A DNA stretch of 64,000 nt, taken from assembly GCF_014649815.1 (NCBI RefSeq), contig NZ_BMTT01000001.1, positions 682,001 through 746,000 on the forward strand. Direction: 5' to 3'. Source of the DNA: Streptomyces mutabilis. GTDB lineage: Bacteria > Actinomycetota > Actinomycetes > Streptomycetales > Streptomycetaceae. The notes beneath the pieces were generated by a model that saw nothing but the letters and a program-made list of their open reading frames with translations, was not told where the DNA came from and did not search any database. Of this stretch, positions 57,083 to 64,000 are shown one piece after another; positions within the stretch are counted from its first letter, which is position 1, and each line of letters starts with the position of its first letter. The position numbers and the translations under genes were made by a program.

Positions 57083-58080
57083 GCCGCGGCTCCTTCGGTG
57101 CCGGAGCCGGGGCCGGGGTTCGTGGCGGCGGGCGCGTCCACGGGGGCGACGACCGGGCTGCCGTCGGGCGTGCCCGTCATGTGGGCGCGGATCCGCTTCG
57201 ACGGCGGGCCGGCCGTCCCCCACAGGTCGGACAGTTCGGGGGTGCGCCGCCACACCTTGCAGATCCAGGTGTCCTCGACGACCTGGGCGACCTCGGTCGT
57301 GTACTCGCACACCAGGCCGGTGGGGTCGGTGAAGTAGGAGAAGGTGTTGTTGCCGGGGCCGTGCCGGCCGGGGCCCCACTCGGGGGCGATGCCGTGGTGC
57401 CGGAGCCGGCCGAGGCCGCGCATGAAGTGGTCGATCGAGGTCATCTCGTAGGCCACGTGGTTGAGGGAGACCCACGGCGCCTGGTTGAAGGCGACGCAGT
57501 GGTGGTCGGAGCCGCAGCGCAGGAACGCCATCTGGTGCTCGGACCAGTCCGAGACGCGCATGCCGAGCACGTCGCGGTAGAAGGCGACGGAGGCGTCGAT
57601 GTCTGGGGTGTTGAGGACGGCGTGGGTGACGCCGACGGGCAGGGAGACGTCCCGGTTGCGTTCGGTGACCGCCCAGGTGTCGGCGGAGAGTTCGATGAGC
57701 CGTCCGTCGAGGTCGTGGAAGCGCAGGCCGTAACCGCCGCCGACCTGGTCGAGGGGGCCGGGTTCGGTGACGAGGGCGATGCCGCGGGCCCGAAGGCGGC
57801 GGGCGGCCTCGTCGATCTCGGCGGGGGTGGCGAGGGCGAAGACGAGGCGGCCCAGGCCGATCCGGTCGGAGCGGGTCAGGCGCAGGGCGTGGTGCTCCTC
57901 GCCGGTGCCCCGCAGCCAGCTCGCGCTGTGCTCGGCCTCGACCACCTGGAGGCCCCAGACCTCCTCGTAGAAGTCGACGGCGTCGGCGAAGTTCGGGGTG
58001 AGCAGTTCGACCGAGCGCAGGGCGCGCAGCCGGCCGATCGGGGGGTGGGTCGTGGCGGGGTCGGTCGGGGGGTGGTTCAT
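57079..58080 (-). CDS. Extradiol (catechol 2,3-type) dioxygenase, VOC fold
   Basis: 333 residues with two vicinal-oxygen-chelate modules. The metal site is in the second: VTHAVLNTPD (His), SLNHVAYEM (His) and LVCEYTTEV (Glu), as in type I extradiol dioxygenases that insert O2 next to the diol of a catechol. The N-terminal module (VELLTPNFADAVDFYEEVWG) is structural. A C-terminal extension of ~50 residues ends in a Pro/Gly/Ala tail. The start MNHPP at 58080 is inferred from the module boundary. Confidence 0.88.
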   Translation of the reverse strand: MNHPPTDPATTHPPIGRLRALRSVELLTPNFADAVDFYEEVWGLQVVEAEHSASWLRGTGEEHHALRLTRSDRIGLGRLVFALATPAEIDEAARRLRARGIALVTEPGPLDQVGGGYGLRFHDLDGRLIELSADTWAVTERNRDVSLPVGVTHAVLNTPDIDASVAFYRDVLGMRVSDWSEHQMAFLRCGSDHHCVAFNQAPWVSLNHVAYEMTSIDHFMRGLGRLRHHGIAPEWGPGRHGPGNNTFSYFTDPTGLVCEYTTEVAQVVEDTWICKVWRRTPELSDLWGTAGPPSKRIRAHMTGTPDGSPVVAPVDAPAATNPGPGSGTEGAAA

Positions 58081-58103
58081 GGCGGAATCTCCCGAGGGGT
58101 GGG

Positions 58104-59591
58104 TCAGTTGGCCCAGGGCAGGGGCGTGGAGTCGGTGCCCCAGTACAGGGACTTCTGCCGCTGGTAGGCGCGGATCAGGTCGCGGCCCTTCTCGATGCCG
58201 AGCCCGGAGTCCTTCATCCCGCCGAAGGGGGTCGAGATGGAGAACTGCTTGTAGGTGTTGATCCAGACGGTCCCGGCCTCGATCCGCCGTCCGAGCCGCC
58301 AGGCGGCCCGCGCGTCGCGGGTCCAGATACCGCAGGCGAGCCCGTAGACGGAGTCGTTGGCCTGGGCGACGAGTTCGTCCTCGTCCTCGTAGGGGAGCGC
58401 GACGAGCACCGGGCCGAAGATCTCTTCTTGGCAGGCGCGGGCCGAGTTCGGCAGGGAGTCGATCACGGTCGGCAGGTAGTAGGCACCCTTCGCGTAGCGC
58501 TCGCCCTCGGGCGCGGAGCCGCCGCACAGGACCCTGCCGCCCTCCTTCCGGGCGAGGTCGACCGCCGCCGCGACGGCGTCCCGGTGCGCGTGGTGCACGA
58601 GCGGCGCGACCTGCGTGTCGGGGGACGTGCCCGGCCCGACGCGCAGCTTGCGCACCCGTTCGACGAGTTCGCCGACGAAGGCGTCGTAGCGCGAGGCGTG
58701 GACGAACAGCCGTGAACCGGCGATGCAGGACTGGCCGCTGGAGGAGAAGATCCCGTACATCACGCCCGCGAGGGCCTGTTCGGTGTCGGCGTCCTCGCGC
58801 ACGATCGTCGGGGACTTCCCGCCCAGTTCGAGCGAGGCGGGGACGAGTTTGTCGGCGGCCGCACGGGCGATGGCGCGGCCGGTGGTGGTGCCGCCCGTGA
58901 AGCCGATCCGGCCGACCAGCGGGTGCCGGACGATCGCGTCGCCCACGATGCGGCCCTTGCCCGGAAGCACCGCGAGCAGCGCGGTGGGCAACCGCTCCTC
59001 GGTGAGGACCCGGTGGACCAGGCGCCCGAAGGCGAGGGAGACCAGCGGGGTCCACTCGGCGGGCTTGAGCAGGACCGCGTTGCCGCCGGCCAGGGCGGGG
59101 GCGACCTTCTGGGCGTCGGAGGCGATCGGCGAGTTCCAGGGGTTGACGGCGCCGACGACACCGATCGGTTCGTACGTACTCATCGTGACGTAGGGGCCGC
59201 GCGGGGGTGTGAGCGCGTCCTCGGCCGTCTCCAGGGCGGCGACCGTGTAGCGGAAGGTGCCGGCGGCGCTCAGCGCGAGGGCGCGGGTCTCGCCGAGGGT
59301 CTTGCCGGTGTCGGCGGTCTGGAGGGCGGACAGCGCGTCGGCGTGCTCCTCGAGCAGGTCGCCGATCCGGTACAGGACGCGGGCCCGCCGGTGGGGCGGG
59401 AGGTCCCGCCACTCGGGTGCGGCGGCGGCCTCGGCGGCGGCGTGCGCGGCCTCGTCCACGTCGGCCGGGGAGGCGGCGTGGACGGTGGTGATGAGGCTGC
59501 CGTCGGCCGGGTCCACGGTGTGGATCGGCAGACCGCCACCGCGCCGCCAGCGCCCCGCGATGAGGATCTCGTCGGCTGGGATGCGCGGCAT
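58104..59591 (-). CDS. Aldehyde dehydrogenase
   Basis: A 495-aa NAD(P)-dependent aldehyde dehydrogenase. NAD-binding parts include GVVGAVNPWNSPIASDAQKV and GFTGGTTTGRAIARAA; the general-base Glu is in LELGGKSPTIV, the nucleophile Cys289 in SSSGQSCIAGSRL, and EEIFGPVLVALPYEDEDELV follows. It is first in the 11-gene operon, behind the promoter at about 59.65 kb. The likely substrate is an aldehyde formed after ring cleavage or by the ThDP decarboxylase. Confidence 0.93.
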   Translation of the reverse strand: MPRIPADEILIAGRWRRGGGLPIHTVDPADGSLITTVHAASPADVDEAAHAAAEAAAAPEWRDLPPHRRARVLYRIGDLLEEHADALSALQTADTGKTLGETRALALSAAGTFRYTVAALETAEDALTPPRGPYVTMSTYEPIGVVGAVNPWNSPIASDAQKVAPALAGGNAVLLKPAEWTPLVSLAFGRLVHRVLTEERLPTALLAVLPGKGRIVGDAIVRHPLVGRIGFTGGTTTGRAIARAAADKLVPASLELGGKSPTIVREDADTEQALAGVMYGIFSSSGQSCIAGSRLFVHASRYDAFVGELVERVRKLRVGPGTSPDTQVAPLVHHAHRDAVAAAVDLARKEGGRVLCGGSAPEGERYAKGAYYLPTVIDSLPNSARACQEEIFGPVLVALPYEDEDELVAQANDSVYGLACGIWTRDARAAWRLGRRIEAGTVWINTYKQFSISTPFGGMKDSGLGIEKGRDLIRAYQRQKSLYWGTDSTPLPWAN

Positions 59592-59668
59592 GGGGGCCTC
59601 CGGAAAGGGACGGTGCGGGAACTCGCGGACAGGGCGGGGGCGTTGCCCGAGGCGCCGTGTCTAAGCAC

Positions 59669-59680
59669 CAGAAATCTAAG
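59669..59680. promoter_or_regulatory. Candidate MarR motif at the catabolic operon promoter
   Basis: CAGAAATCTAAG; its complement CTTAGATTTCTG matches CTAAGATTTCAG of the marR promoter at 10 of 12 positions. On the minus strand TTAGAT could be the -10 element of the operon. Confidence 0.45.
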
Positions 59681-59739
59681 GGCTTAATTAATTGGCCCGC
59701 AAGGGACCGCGGCCGATGAATTTTTCGCGACGTCAGGAG

Positions 59740-59756
59740 TAAGGCTTGCCTAACCT
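59740..59756. promoter_or_regulatory. Probable iron box between aldehyde dehydrogenase and MFS genes
   Basis: TAAGGCTTGCCTAACCT; its complement AGGTTAGGCAAGCCTTA matches the desA iron box (TTAGGTTAGGCTTGCCTAA) over the AGGTTAGGC half, with a nearly symmetric second half. It is about 150 bases from the aldehyde dehydrogenase start and 180 from the MFS start. Confidence 0.65.
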
Positions 59757-59774
59757 CGGCGGGCTACCGGTAGA

Positions 59775-59788
59775 ACTTAAGCCCTGAG
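59775..59788. promoter_or_regulatory. Second marR-like motif near MFS promoter
   Basis: ACTTAAGCCCTGAG; its complement CTCAGGGCTTAAGT matches CTCAGGGCTAAG of the marR promoter with one inserted T. Confidence 0.4.
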
Positions 59789-59935
59789 ACATTCAGCGCC
59801 TACATAACCGGGACCGGCGGCACCGTCCGCCCGACCCGCTCCCGTCTCGTCCTCGCCGCACCTCTCCAGCACTCATCGCCGCCCGGCACGCGGTTGCTCC
59901 GCCGTGCCGTGTGTCCCGAACCGGAGAACACACCC

Positions 59936-61336
59936 ATGACGCTCGACGCAGCCCGCGCCACCCCGGGCCGACAGGACGACTCGGCCGCGCTGGCGGCCTC
60001 CATCGGCGCCCGCTTCGAACGCCTGCCGCTGTGCCGCTGGCAGGTGATGGTCCGGCTCGTCGTCGGCGCCGTCACCTTCTTCGAGGCGTTCGACCAGCTC
60101 CTGATCGCTTACGCCCTCCCCGACCTGCGCGACGAGTGGCACCTCGGCACGACGCAGGTCACCGCCCTGATGACGGTCGGCTCGATCGGCATGCTGATCG
60201 GCGCGCTGGCCTCGGGCAGGCTCGCGGACCGGATCGGCCGGGTGAAGGTCATCGCCGGCTGCATCGCGCTGTCCGGCATCTGCAACCTGGCCCTGACCCT
60301 GTGCACCTCGCCCGAACCGTTCATGGCGATCCGCTTCGTCCAGGGCATGGCCATCGGCGGCGAGGTGCCCATCGCGGCCACCTTCATCGCGGAGATCACC
60401 CGCGCCCACCAGCGCGGCCGCTTCGTCCTCCTCTACGAACTGGTCTTCCCGGCCGGCCTCACCGCGGGCGCCCTCCTGGCCGCCTGGCTGGTGCCGGTAC
60501 TCGGCTGGCGCTGGGTGTTCGCCCTGGCGGCCGTCCCCGGCCTGCTGTGCTTCGCACTCGTCCGCTGGGTACCGGAGTCACCGCGGTGGCTCGCCGACCA
60601 CGGCAGGCACGACGAGGCCCTGGCGACGATGGCGACGATCGAGGAGAAGGTCGAGAGGATCACCGGCGCCCCGCTCCCCGACCCCGCCCCGGCGCGCCCC
60701 GTCCCGCCCGCGCCGCACAAGAGCGGCCTGCGCGAGTTGCTGACCGGCAGGTACGGCAAACGCACCCTCGTCATCGGACTGCTGTGGTTCACCGGCTACT
60801 TCGCCAACTACGGCATCACGTCCTGGCTGCCCACCATCTACGAGGGCCACTTCGACCTCAGCCTGTCCACGGCCCTCCTCTACTCGACCGTGACGAGCTG
60901 CGCGGGCCTGGCCGGCTGCCTGGTCGTCGCCCTCACCGTCGACCGGGTCGGCCGCCGCAACACCGTGATCTGGTGCATGGCGGCCGCGGCACTCTGCCTG
61001 CTGCTCCTGGGCCTGCTGGCCGGCGACTCCGCTGAGGGCGTCCTGGCCTGGACGTCCCTGGCCTCGGTCTTCCTCTTCGGCTCCAACATCTGCCTCTACC
61101 TCTACACGCCGGAACTCTTCCCCACCCGGATCCGGGCGCTCGGCTCGAGCGTGGGCGGCGCGATGAACCGCCTGGGCGTCATCCTCGGCCCGATCGTCGT
61201 CGGCGCCATCTACGCGGGAGGCGCCATCGGCACGGTGTTCGTGACCCTGGCCGCCGTCGCCCTCGTCGGCTCGCTGTCGGCTGCGGTCGGGGCGGAGGAG
61301 ACGAGCGGGCGGACACTGGAGGACGTCGCGCCGTAG
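59936..61336 (+). CDS. MFS transporter, probably for an aromatic or organic acid
   Basis: A 466-aa major facilitator with 12 predicted membrane helices. The loop 2-3 motif is GRLADRIGRVKVIAGC and its half-repeat VDRVGRRNTVIWC. EVPIAATFIAEITRAHQRGR and YTPELFPTRIRALGSS are typical of the sugar-porter/AAHS-like families. The ATG at 59936 has GGAGAAC; upstream codons to 59894 are less likely. Divergent from the catabolic operon and sharing its control region, it probably imports the pathway substrate. Confidence 0.88.
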   Translation: MTLDAARATPGRQDDSAALAASIGARFERLPLCRWQVMVRLVVGAVTFFEAFDQLLIAYALPDLRDEWHLGTTQVTALMTVGSIGMLIGALASGRLADRIGRVKVIAGCIALSGICNLALTLCTSPEPFMAIRFVQGMAIGGEVPIAATFIAEITRAHQRGRFVLLYELVFPAGLTAGALLAAWLVPVLGWRWVFALAAVPGLLCFALVRWVPESPRWLADHGRHDEALATMATIEEKVERITGAPLPDPAPARPVPPAPHKSGLRELLTGRYGKRTLVIGLLWFTGYFANYGITSWLPTIYEGHFDLSLSTALLYSTVTSCAGLAGCLVVALTVDRVGRRNTVIWCMAAAALCLLLLGLLAGDSAEGVLAWTSLASVFLFGSNICLYLYTPELFPTRIRALGSSVGGAMNRLGVILGPIVVGAIYAGGAIGTVFVTLAAVALVGSLSAAVGAEETSGRTLEDVAP

Positions 61337-61417
61337 CGTGCCGTCACCGAGGCCCGCGGGCGGTGGGTGCCTTACGCCACGACGTGAACACTTGCGGCGA
61401 ATTTGTCCTTGGGTCGC

Positions 61418-62431
61418 TCATATGAGAGGCGTGTGAACAGTTTCGGCGGAAGTGTTCACGGTTGCGGGGCGGTGGGTGTGGGCGGTGCGGGCCGCGAGCC
61501 GGTGGATCAGCCGGCGGGCCGGTTCCGGATCGACGACCTCGATGTGGTCCCCGAACTGGAGCAGTTGCCGCACTCCGTCCAGTCCGCCGTACGCCACGAT
61601 GATCTCGACCCGCCCGTCGCCGTCCGGTCGGTCACCCACCGTCCGGAGCCGGGCGCCCAGGATGCGGCGGGCCAGGTCGACGCTCCCTGCATCGACGCGC
61701 GCCGTGACGATGACGTCCTGCCTGCTCTCCAACATCTCGCCCAACTCCCGTGCCGTACCGACGAGGTCGGCGCCGGGCCGGAGCCGCCGGGCGGTGTCCA
61801 GCACCGTCCAGTCCCTCAGGCGGGTGAGGGCGAACATGCGCGGACGCCCGTCCCGGTCGCCCACGAGGTACCACCGCCCGGCCCGCTCCACCAGCCCGTA
61901 GGGATCGACCACGAAGTCCTCGGCGGCAGCCGCGCCACTGGGCCGGTAGCCGATCCGCAGCCGCCTACCCGTACGCACGTCCCGCACCAGCGCCGCGACG
62001 TCGGGCAGCGGCGCGGCCTCCCCGAACCAGGGCCGGTTGTCGATCGCGATCACGTCCGTCAGCGACAGCGGCAGGTCGTCCCGGGCGGGCGGTGGCGACC
62101 GGCGCGGCGTGAGCTTGCGCAGCGCCGACCGGGCGGCCGCCTCGCCGCCCACCCGGCGGGCCCGGTCGGGATCGAGCCCGACGGCCCGCAGCAGGTCCGC
62201 CTCGCCGGTCGTCAGCTTCGACAGATCGGCCTGGTCACCGGGCAGCAGACTGATCCCGCCGTACTTGCCCCGCTCGGTGGAGACGGGAATTCCCGCGTCG
62301 ACCAGCGCCCGCACATCCCGGAGCACCGTCCGCTTCGAAACCCCCAGCTCCCCGGCCAACGCCTCGGCGGTGGTCCGCGGACGCGCCTGCAACGCCGCCA
62401 GCAGCTCGATCAAACGCTGCGGTCGCCCCAT
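61418..62431 (-). CDS. WYL-domain transcriptional regulator (YafY type)
   Basis: About 337 residues. An N-terminal HTH_11 domain at about 3-55 (RPQRLIELLAALQARPRTTA; LGVSKRTVLRDVRALVDAGI) is followed by a WYL ligand domain (RRLRIGYRPSG; VDPYGLVERAGRWYLVGDRD) and a C-terminal WCX extension. ATG 62431 with GAGGAG is preferred to the in-frame GTG at 62440. It is divergent from a VOC-family gene 98 bases away, its probable target. Some members sense nucleic-acid ligands in phage defence, but nothing here supports that. Confidence 0.88.
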   Translation of the reverse strand: MGRPQRLIELLAALQARPRTTAEALAGELGVSKRTVLRDVRALVDAGIPVSTERGKYGGISLLPGDQADLSKLTTGEADLLRAVGLDPDRARRVGGEAAARSALRKLTPRRSPPPARDDLPLSLTDVIAIDNRPWFGEAAPLPDVAALVRDVRTGRRLRIGYRPSGAAAAEDFVVDPYGLVERAGRWYLVGDRDGRPRMFALTRLRDWTVLDTARRLRPGADLVGTARELGEMLESRQDVIVTARVDAGSVDLARRILGARLRTVGDRPDGDGRVEIIVAYGGLDGVRQLLQFGDHIEVVDPEPARRLIHRLAARTAHTHRPATVNTSAETVHTPLI

Positions 62432-62529
62432 GGGCCCCACTCTCCTCGAACAGGACAGGTTCTGTCATGTTCCCACGCGAGGCTGTCACCGACGGCCGGA
62501 ACGCCCGGCCCGGAAGGAGCCGGCCACCC

Positions 62530-62904
62530 ATGTCCGCACCGTCCACACCCAACCTCTTCCTCGTCTACGTCACCGACGCCGAGCGCGCGACCGCCTTCTA
62601 CACCGACCTGTTCGACATGAAGCCGATCATGGTCACTCCGCGCTACATCCCGTTCGAGGTCGCGCCCGGAGTGGTGTTCGCCCTCTGGAGCGGCCAGACG
62701 GACCGGCTCGGCCCGCAGACGCCGCGCACCTCGGAGATCGGCCTGATGCTCCCGGGCCCCGCCTCCGCCATCGACGACCTCCACACCGCGTGGACCGCCA
62801 AGGGCGCCACTGTGGTCGAACCGCCGCACGACGAGGTCTTCGGCCGCACCTTCGTCGTCGCGGACCCCGACGGCAACCTGATCCGGGTGGCGCCCGTCGA
62901 CTAG
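62530..62904 (+). CDS. VOC (glyoxalase/bleomycin-resistance) superfamily protein
   Basis: A 124-aa single VOC module pair: LFLVYVTDAERATAFYTDLF at the N-terminus and FVVADPDGNLIRVAPVD at the C-terminus. The metal-ligand pattern of glyoxalase I is incomplete (no N-terminal His), so a binding or antibiotic/toxin-resistance role is as likely as catalysis. The ATG at 62530 has AAGGAG. Divergent from the WYL regulator. Confidence 0.8.
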   Translation: MSAPSTPNLFLVYVTDAERATAFYTDLFDMKPIMVTPRYIPFEVAPGVVFALWSGQTDRLGPQTPRTSEIGLMLPGPASAIDDLHTAWTAKGATVVEPPHDEVFGRTFVVADPDGNLIRVAPVD

Positions 62905-62909
62905 CCGGC

Positions 62910-63486
62910 GTGTCTCACGGCGCCCGCAGTCAGGACCTCGCCGAGTTGGATCATCATGCGACGTTCCGTCGGGACGTGGCGGTCATGCACGTGCCTGGCC
63001 TGTTCCAGACAGAGGACCACGCCCGCTCCCTCTTCACCTACATGAATCCGGAGTTCCCCGATGGCGAAGTGGAGCACCGGGTGCAGCACAGGATGAAGCG
63101 AAAGGTCATCATCGAAGGACCTGATCCCGTCCCCTACGAGACGTTGATTCATGAGGCAGCTCTGCGGATCAAGAGTGGCCGGACGTGCCGCGAGCCGTGC
63201 ACAACTGACACGCATCGCGGAGATGTCCGAGGCCGAGCACGTCGCGGTCCGGGTCTTCCCGCTCCCACTGGACGACTTCGCCGGAGCGGGCAGCACCATG
63301 GTGCACGTGGGAGGAGCCGTACCCCGCTTGGACACAGTGGTGCGCGACGCACCGCACGGCACGGTCTTCCTCGACTCCGAGGCCCAACTCGACCACTTTC
63401 GCAGGCTCTTTCGTAGAGTGAGGGACGAATCGCTCTCGCCCGAGCGATCGCGTGACCTCATCCATAAGCTGGCCAAGGAGCTGTGA
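62910..63486 (+). pseudogene. Remnant of XRE/DUF5753 regulator
   Basis: The first frame reads SQDLAELDHHATFRRDVAVM, VPGLFQTEDHARSLFTYMNP and VPYETLIHEAALRIKS. Near 63170 it shifts to another frame: SRAQLTRIAEMSEAEHVAVR, VFPLPLDDFAGAGSTMVHVG and DHFRRLFRRVRDESLSPERS up to the stop at 63486. This is the DUF5753 ligand-like domain that normally follows an N-terminal XRE helix-turn-helix. The HTH part is absent and the remainder is frameshifted, so the gene is dead. Confidence 0.8.
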
Positions 63487-63493
63487 GGGAGTC

Positions 63494-63687
63494 ATGCCCA
63501 CCCCCACCCAGTGGCAGAAGTCGTCCTACTCCGGTGGCGGTGAAGGCAACGACTGCGTGGAGATCGCCCACCGCCACCCCGACATAGCCATCCGCGACTC
63601 CAAAGCCCCGCCCGAGCCGTGCTCACCTTCCCCGCCCCCGCCTTCACCGCCTTCCTCGCCGTCCTCGAAACCCCCGCCGGGGAATAA
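63494..63687 (+). pseudogene. DUF397 gene with frameshifted 3' end
   Basis: It begins as a normal DUF397 protein (PTQWQKSSYSGGGEGNDCVE then DIAIRDSKAP). The family C-terminus (VLTFPAPAFTAFLAVLETPA, stop at 63685-63687) lies in a different frame. In the starting frame translation runs on as a Ser/Pro-rich tail to 63736. DUF397 proteins normally pair with the XRE/DUF5753 regulator, which is also broken here. Confidence 0.75.
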
Positions 63688-63756
63688 CCGGAGACTGTCT
63701 CCCGTTACGTCGCGCAGCGAACGACATCGAACGTGACACCCGGGAGGCACCCCACC

Positions 63757-64000
63757 ATGGCCCCAGACGCCGCCGCAGGCACAAGCACCGCAGAGGAGAT
63801 CCGGGGCACCGCCCACGGCACCGCACCCGTCCCCCTCTCCGTGCTGGACCTGGTGACCGTCGGCGCCGGCCGGACCGCCACGGACGCCCTGCGCACCAGC
63901 GTGGACATCGCACGCCTCGCGGAGCGGCGCGGCTTCCACCGGTACTGGGTCGCCGAGCACCACTCGATGCCCGGCGTCGCCTCCTCCTCCCCCGCGGTGA
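63757..64000 (+). CDS. LLM-class flavin-dependent oxidoreductase (3' end outside window)
   Basis: Open from ATG 63757 (GGGAGG upstream) to the window edge, 81 codons visible. After a ~25-residue leader the sequence reads [40 protein letters not shown] and [11 protein letters not shown]. This is the N-terminal TIM-barrel start of luciferase-like F420/FMN monooxygenases, alkanal-monooxygenase type. The substrate is unknown. Confidence 0.85.
   Translation, partial: MAPDAAAGTSTAEEIRGTAHGTAPVPLSVLDLVTVGAGRTATDALRTSVDIARLAERRGFHRYWVAEHHSMPGVASSSPAV

Larger units (their letters stand above)
59592..59935. promoter_or_regulatory. Divergent control region, catabolic operon / MFS transporter
   Basis: 344 bases without a gene. 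59660-59800 is markedly AT-rich (GGCTTAATTAATTGG, ATGAATTTTTCG). It holds a probable iron box and two motifs resembling the marR promoter, listed separately. The stretch 59800-59930 is an ordinary GC-rich leader of the MFS gene. Confidence 0.7.

Noticed and set aside
61418-63736. Phage-defence island (WYL regulator plus DUF397/XRE genes)
   Set aside because: The DUF397/DUF5753 genes are broken, and no effector gene such as nuclease, toxin or restriction enzyme is adjacent.

Overview
The window is high-GC actinobacterial chromosome and almost certainly Streptomyces. It carries the complete desferrioxamine genes (desEF, desABCD), an AdpA (BldH) gene with an in-frame TTA (bldA) codon, the oligoribonuclease gene next to it, and a CebR-cebEFG-bglC cello-oligosaccharide locus. 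From memory, the order from the agmatinase-like gene to bglC matches the S. coelicolor core-chromosome block around SCO2770-SCO2798. The flanks beyond bglC look more accessory. No database was consulted.

Layout. 1-0.8 kb: C-terminus of a GT39-type membrane mannosyltransferase. 0.9-1.8 kb: secreted endonuclease I. 1.8-8.0 kb: a three-gene operon (sodium symporter, agmatinase-family ureohydrolase, ThDP decarboxylase) divergent from a PucR-type regulator; this set fits the 2-ketoarginine/4-guanidinobutyrate route of arginine use. 8.1-11.7 kb: a conserved protein, a decayed cation-efflux pseudogene, TesB thioesterase and an acyl-CoA dehydrogenase. 11.8-18.2 kb: a TetR regulator divergent from a leucine/isovalerate operon (methylcrotonyl-CoA carboxylase beta and alpha, HMG-CoA lyase, acyl-CoA dehydrogenase), with TTAAC-type repeats between. 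18.3-25.5 kb: desferrioxamine uptake/reduction (desEF) and synthesis (desABCD), each transcript headed by an iron box. 25.6-29.3 kb: DUF4429/SHOCT protein, a small conserved protein, GlmS and a universal stress protein. 29.6-32.6 kb: small membrane protein, adpA with a long leader, orn and tRNA-His. 32.8-39.1 kb: cebR, cebEFG and bglC with two CebR operators.

39-48.9 kb: microsatellite and degenerate repeats, a frameshifted small gene, a spermidine-synthase-like protein, an NsdA-like TPR regulator, a histidine phosphatase, a PAP2 enzyme, and a three-gene module: an Fe-S PD-(D/E)XK (Cas4/RecB-like) nuclease, a protein of unknown function, and an SF1 (Dna2/UPF1-like) helicase. The module looks like a split form of the large TM0106-type nuclease-helicase fusion and is the best candidate here for an undescribed nucleic-acid-processing or defence system.

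49-61.3 kb: a MarR regulator, a compact 11-gene minus-strand catabolic operon (Rieske oxygenase, small HTH protein, ferredoxin reductase, ThDP decarboxylase, two SDRs, cupin, alpha/beta hydrolase, aspartate-dehydrogenase-like protein, extradiol dioxygenase, aldehyde dehydrogenase) and a divergent MFS transporter. Together they look like one pathway for an unidentified aromatic compound. The divergent promoter holds motifs resembling the marR promoter and a probable iron box, suggesting control by both substrate and iron. 61.4-64 kb: WYL regulator, a VOC protein, a decayed DUF5753/DUF397 pair and the start of a luciferase-like flavin oxidoreductase.
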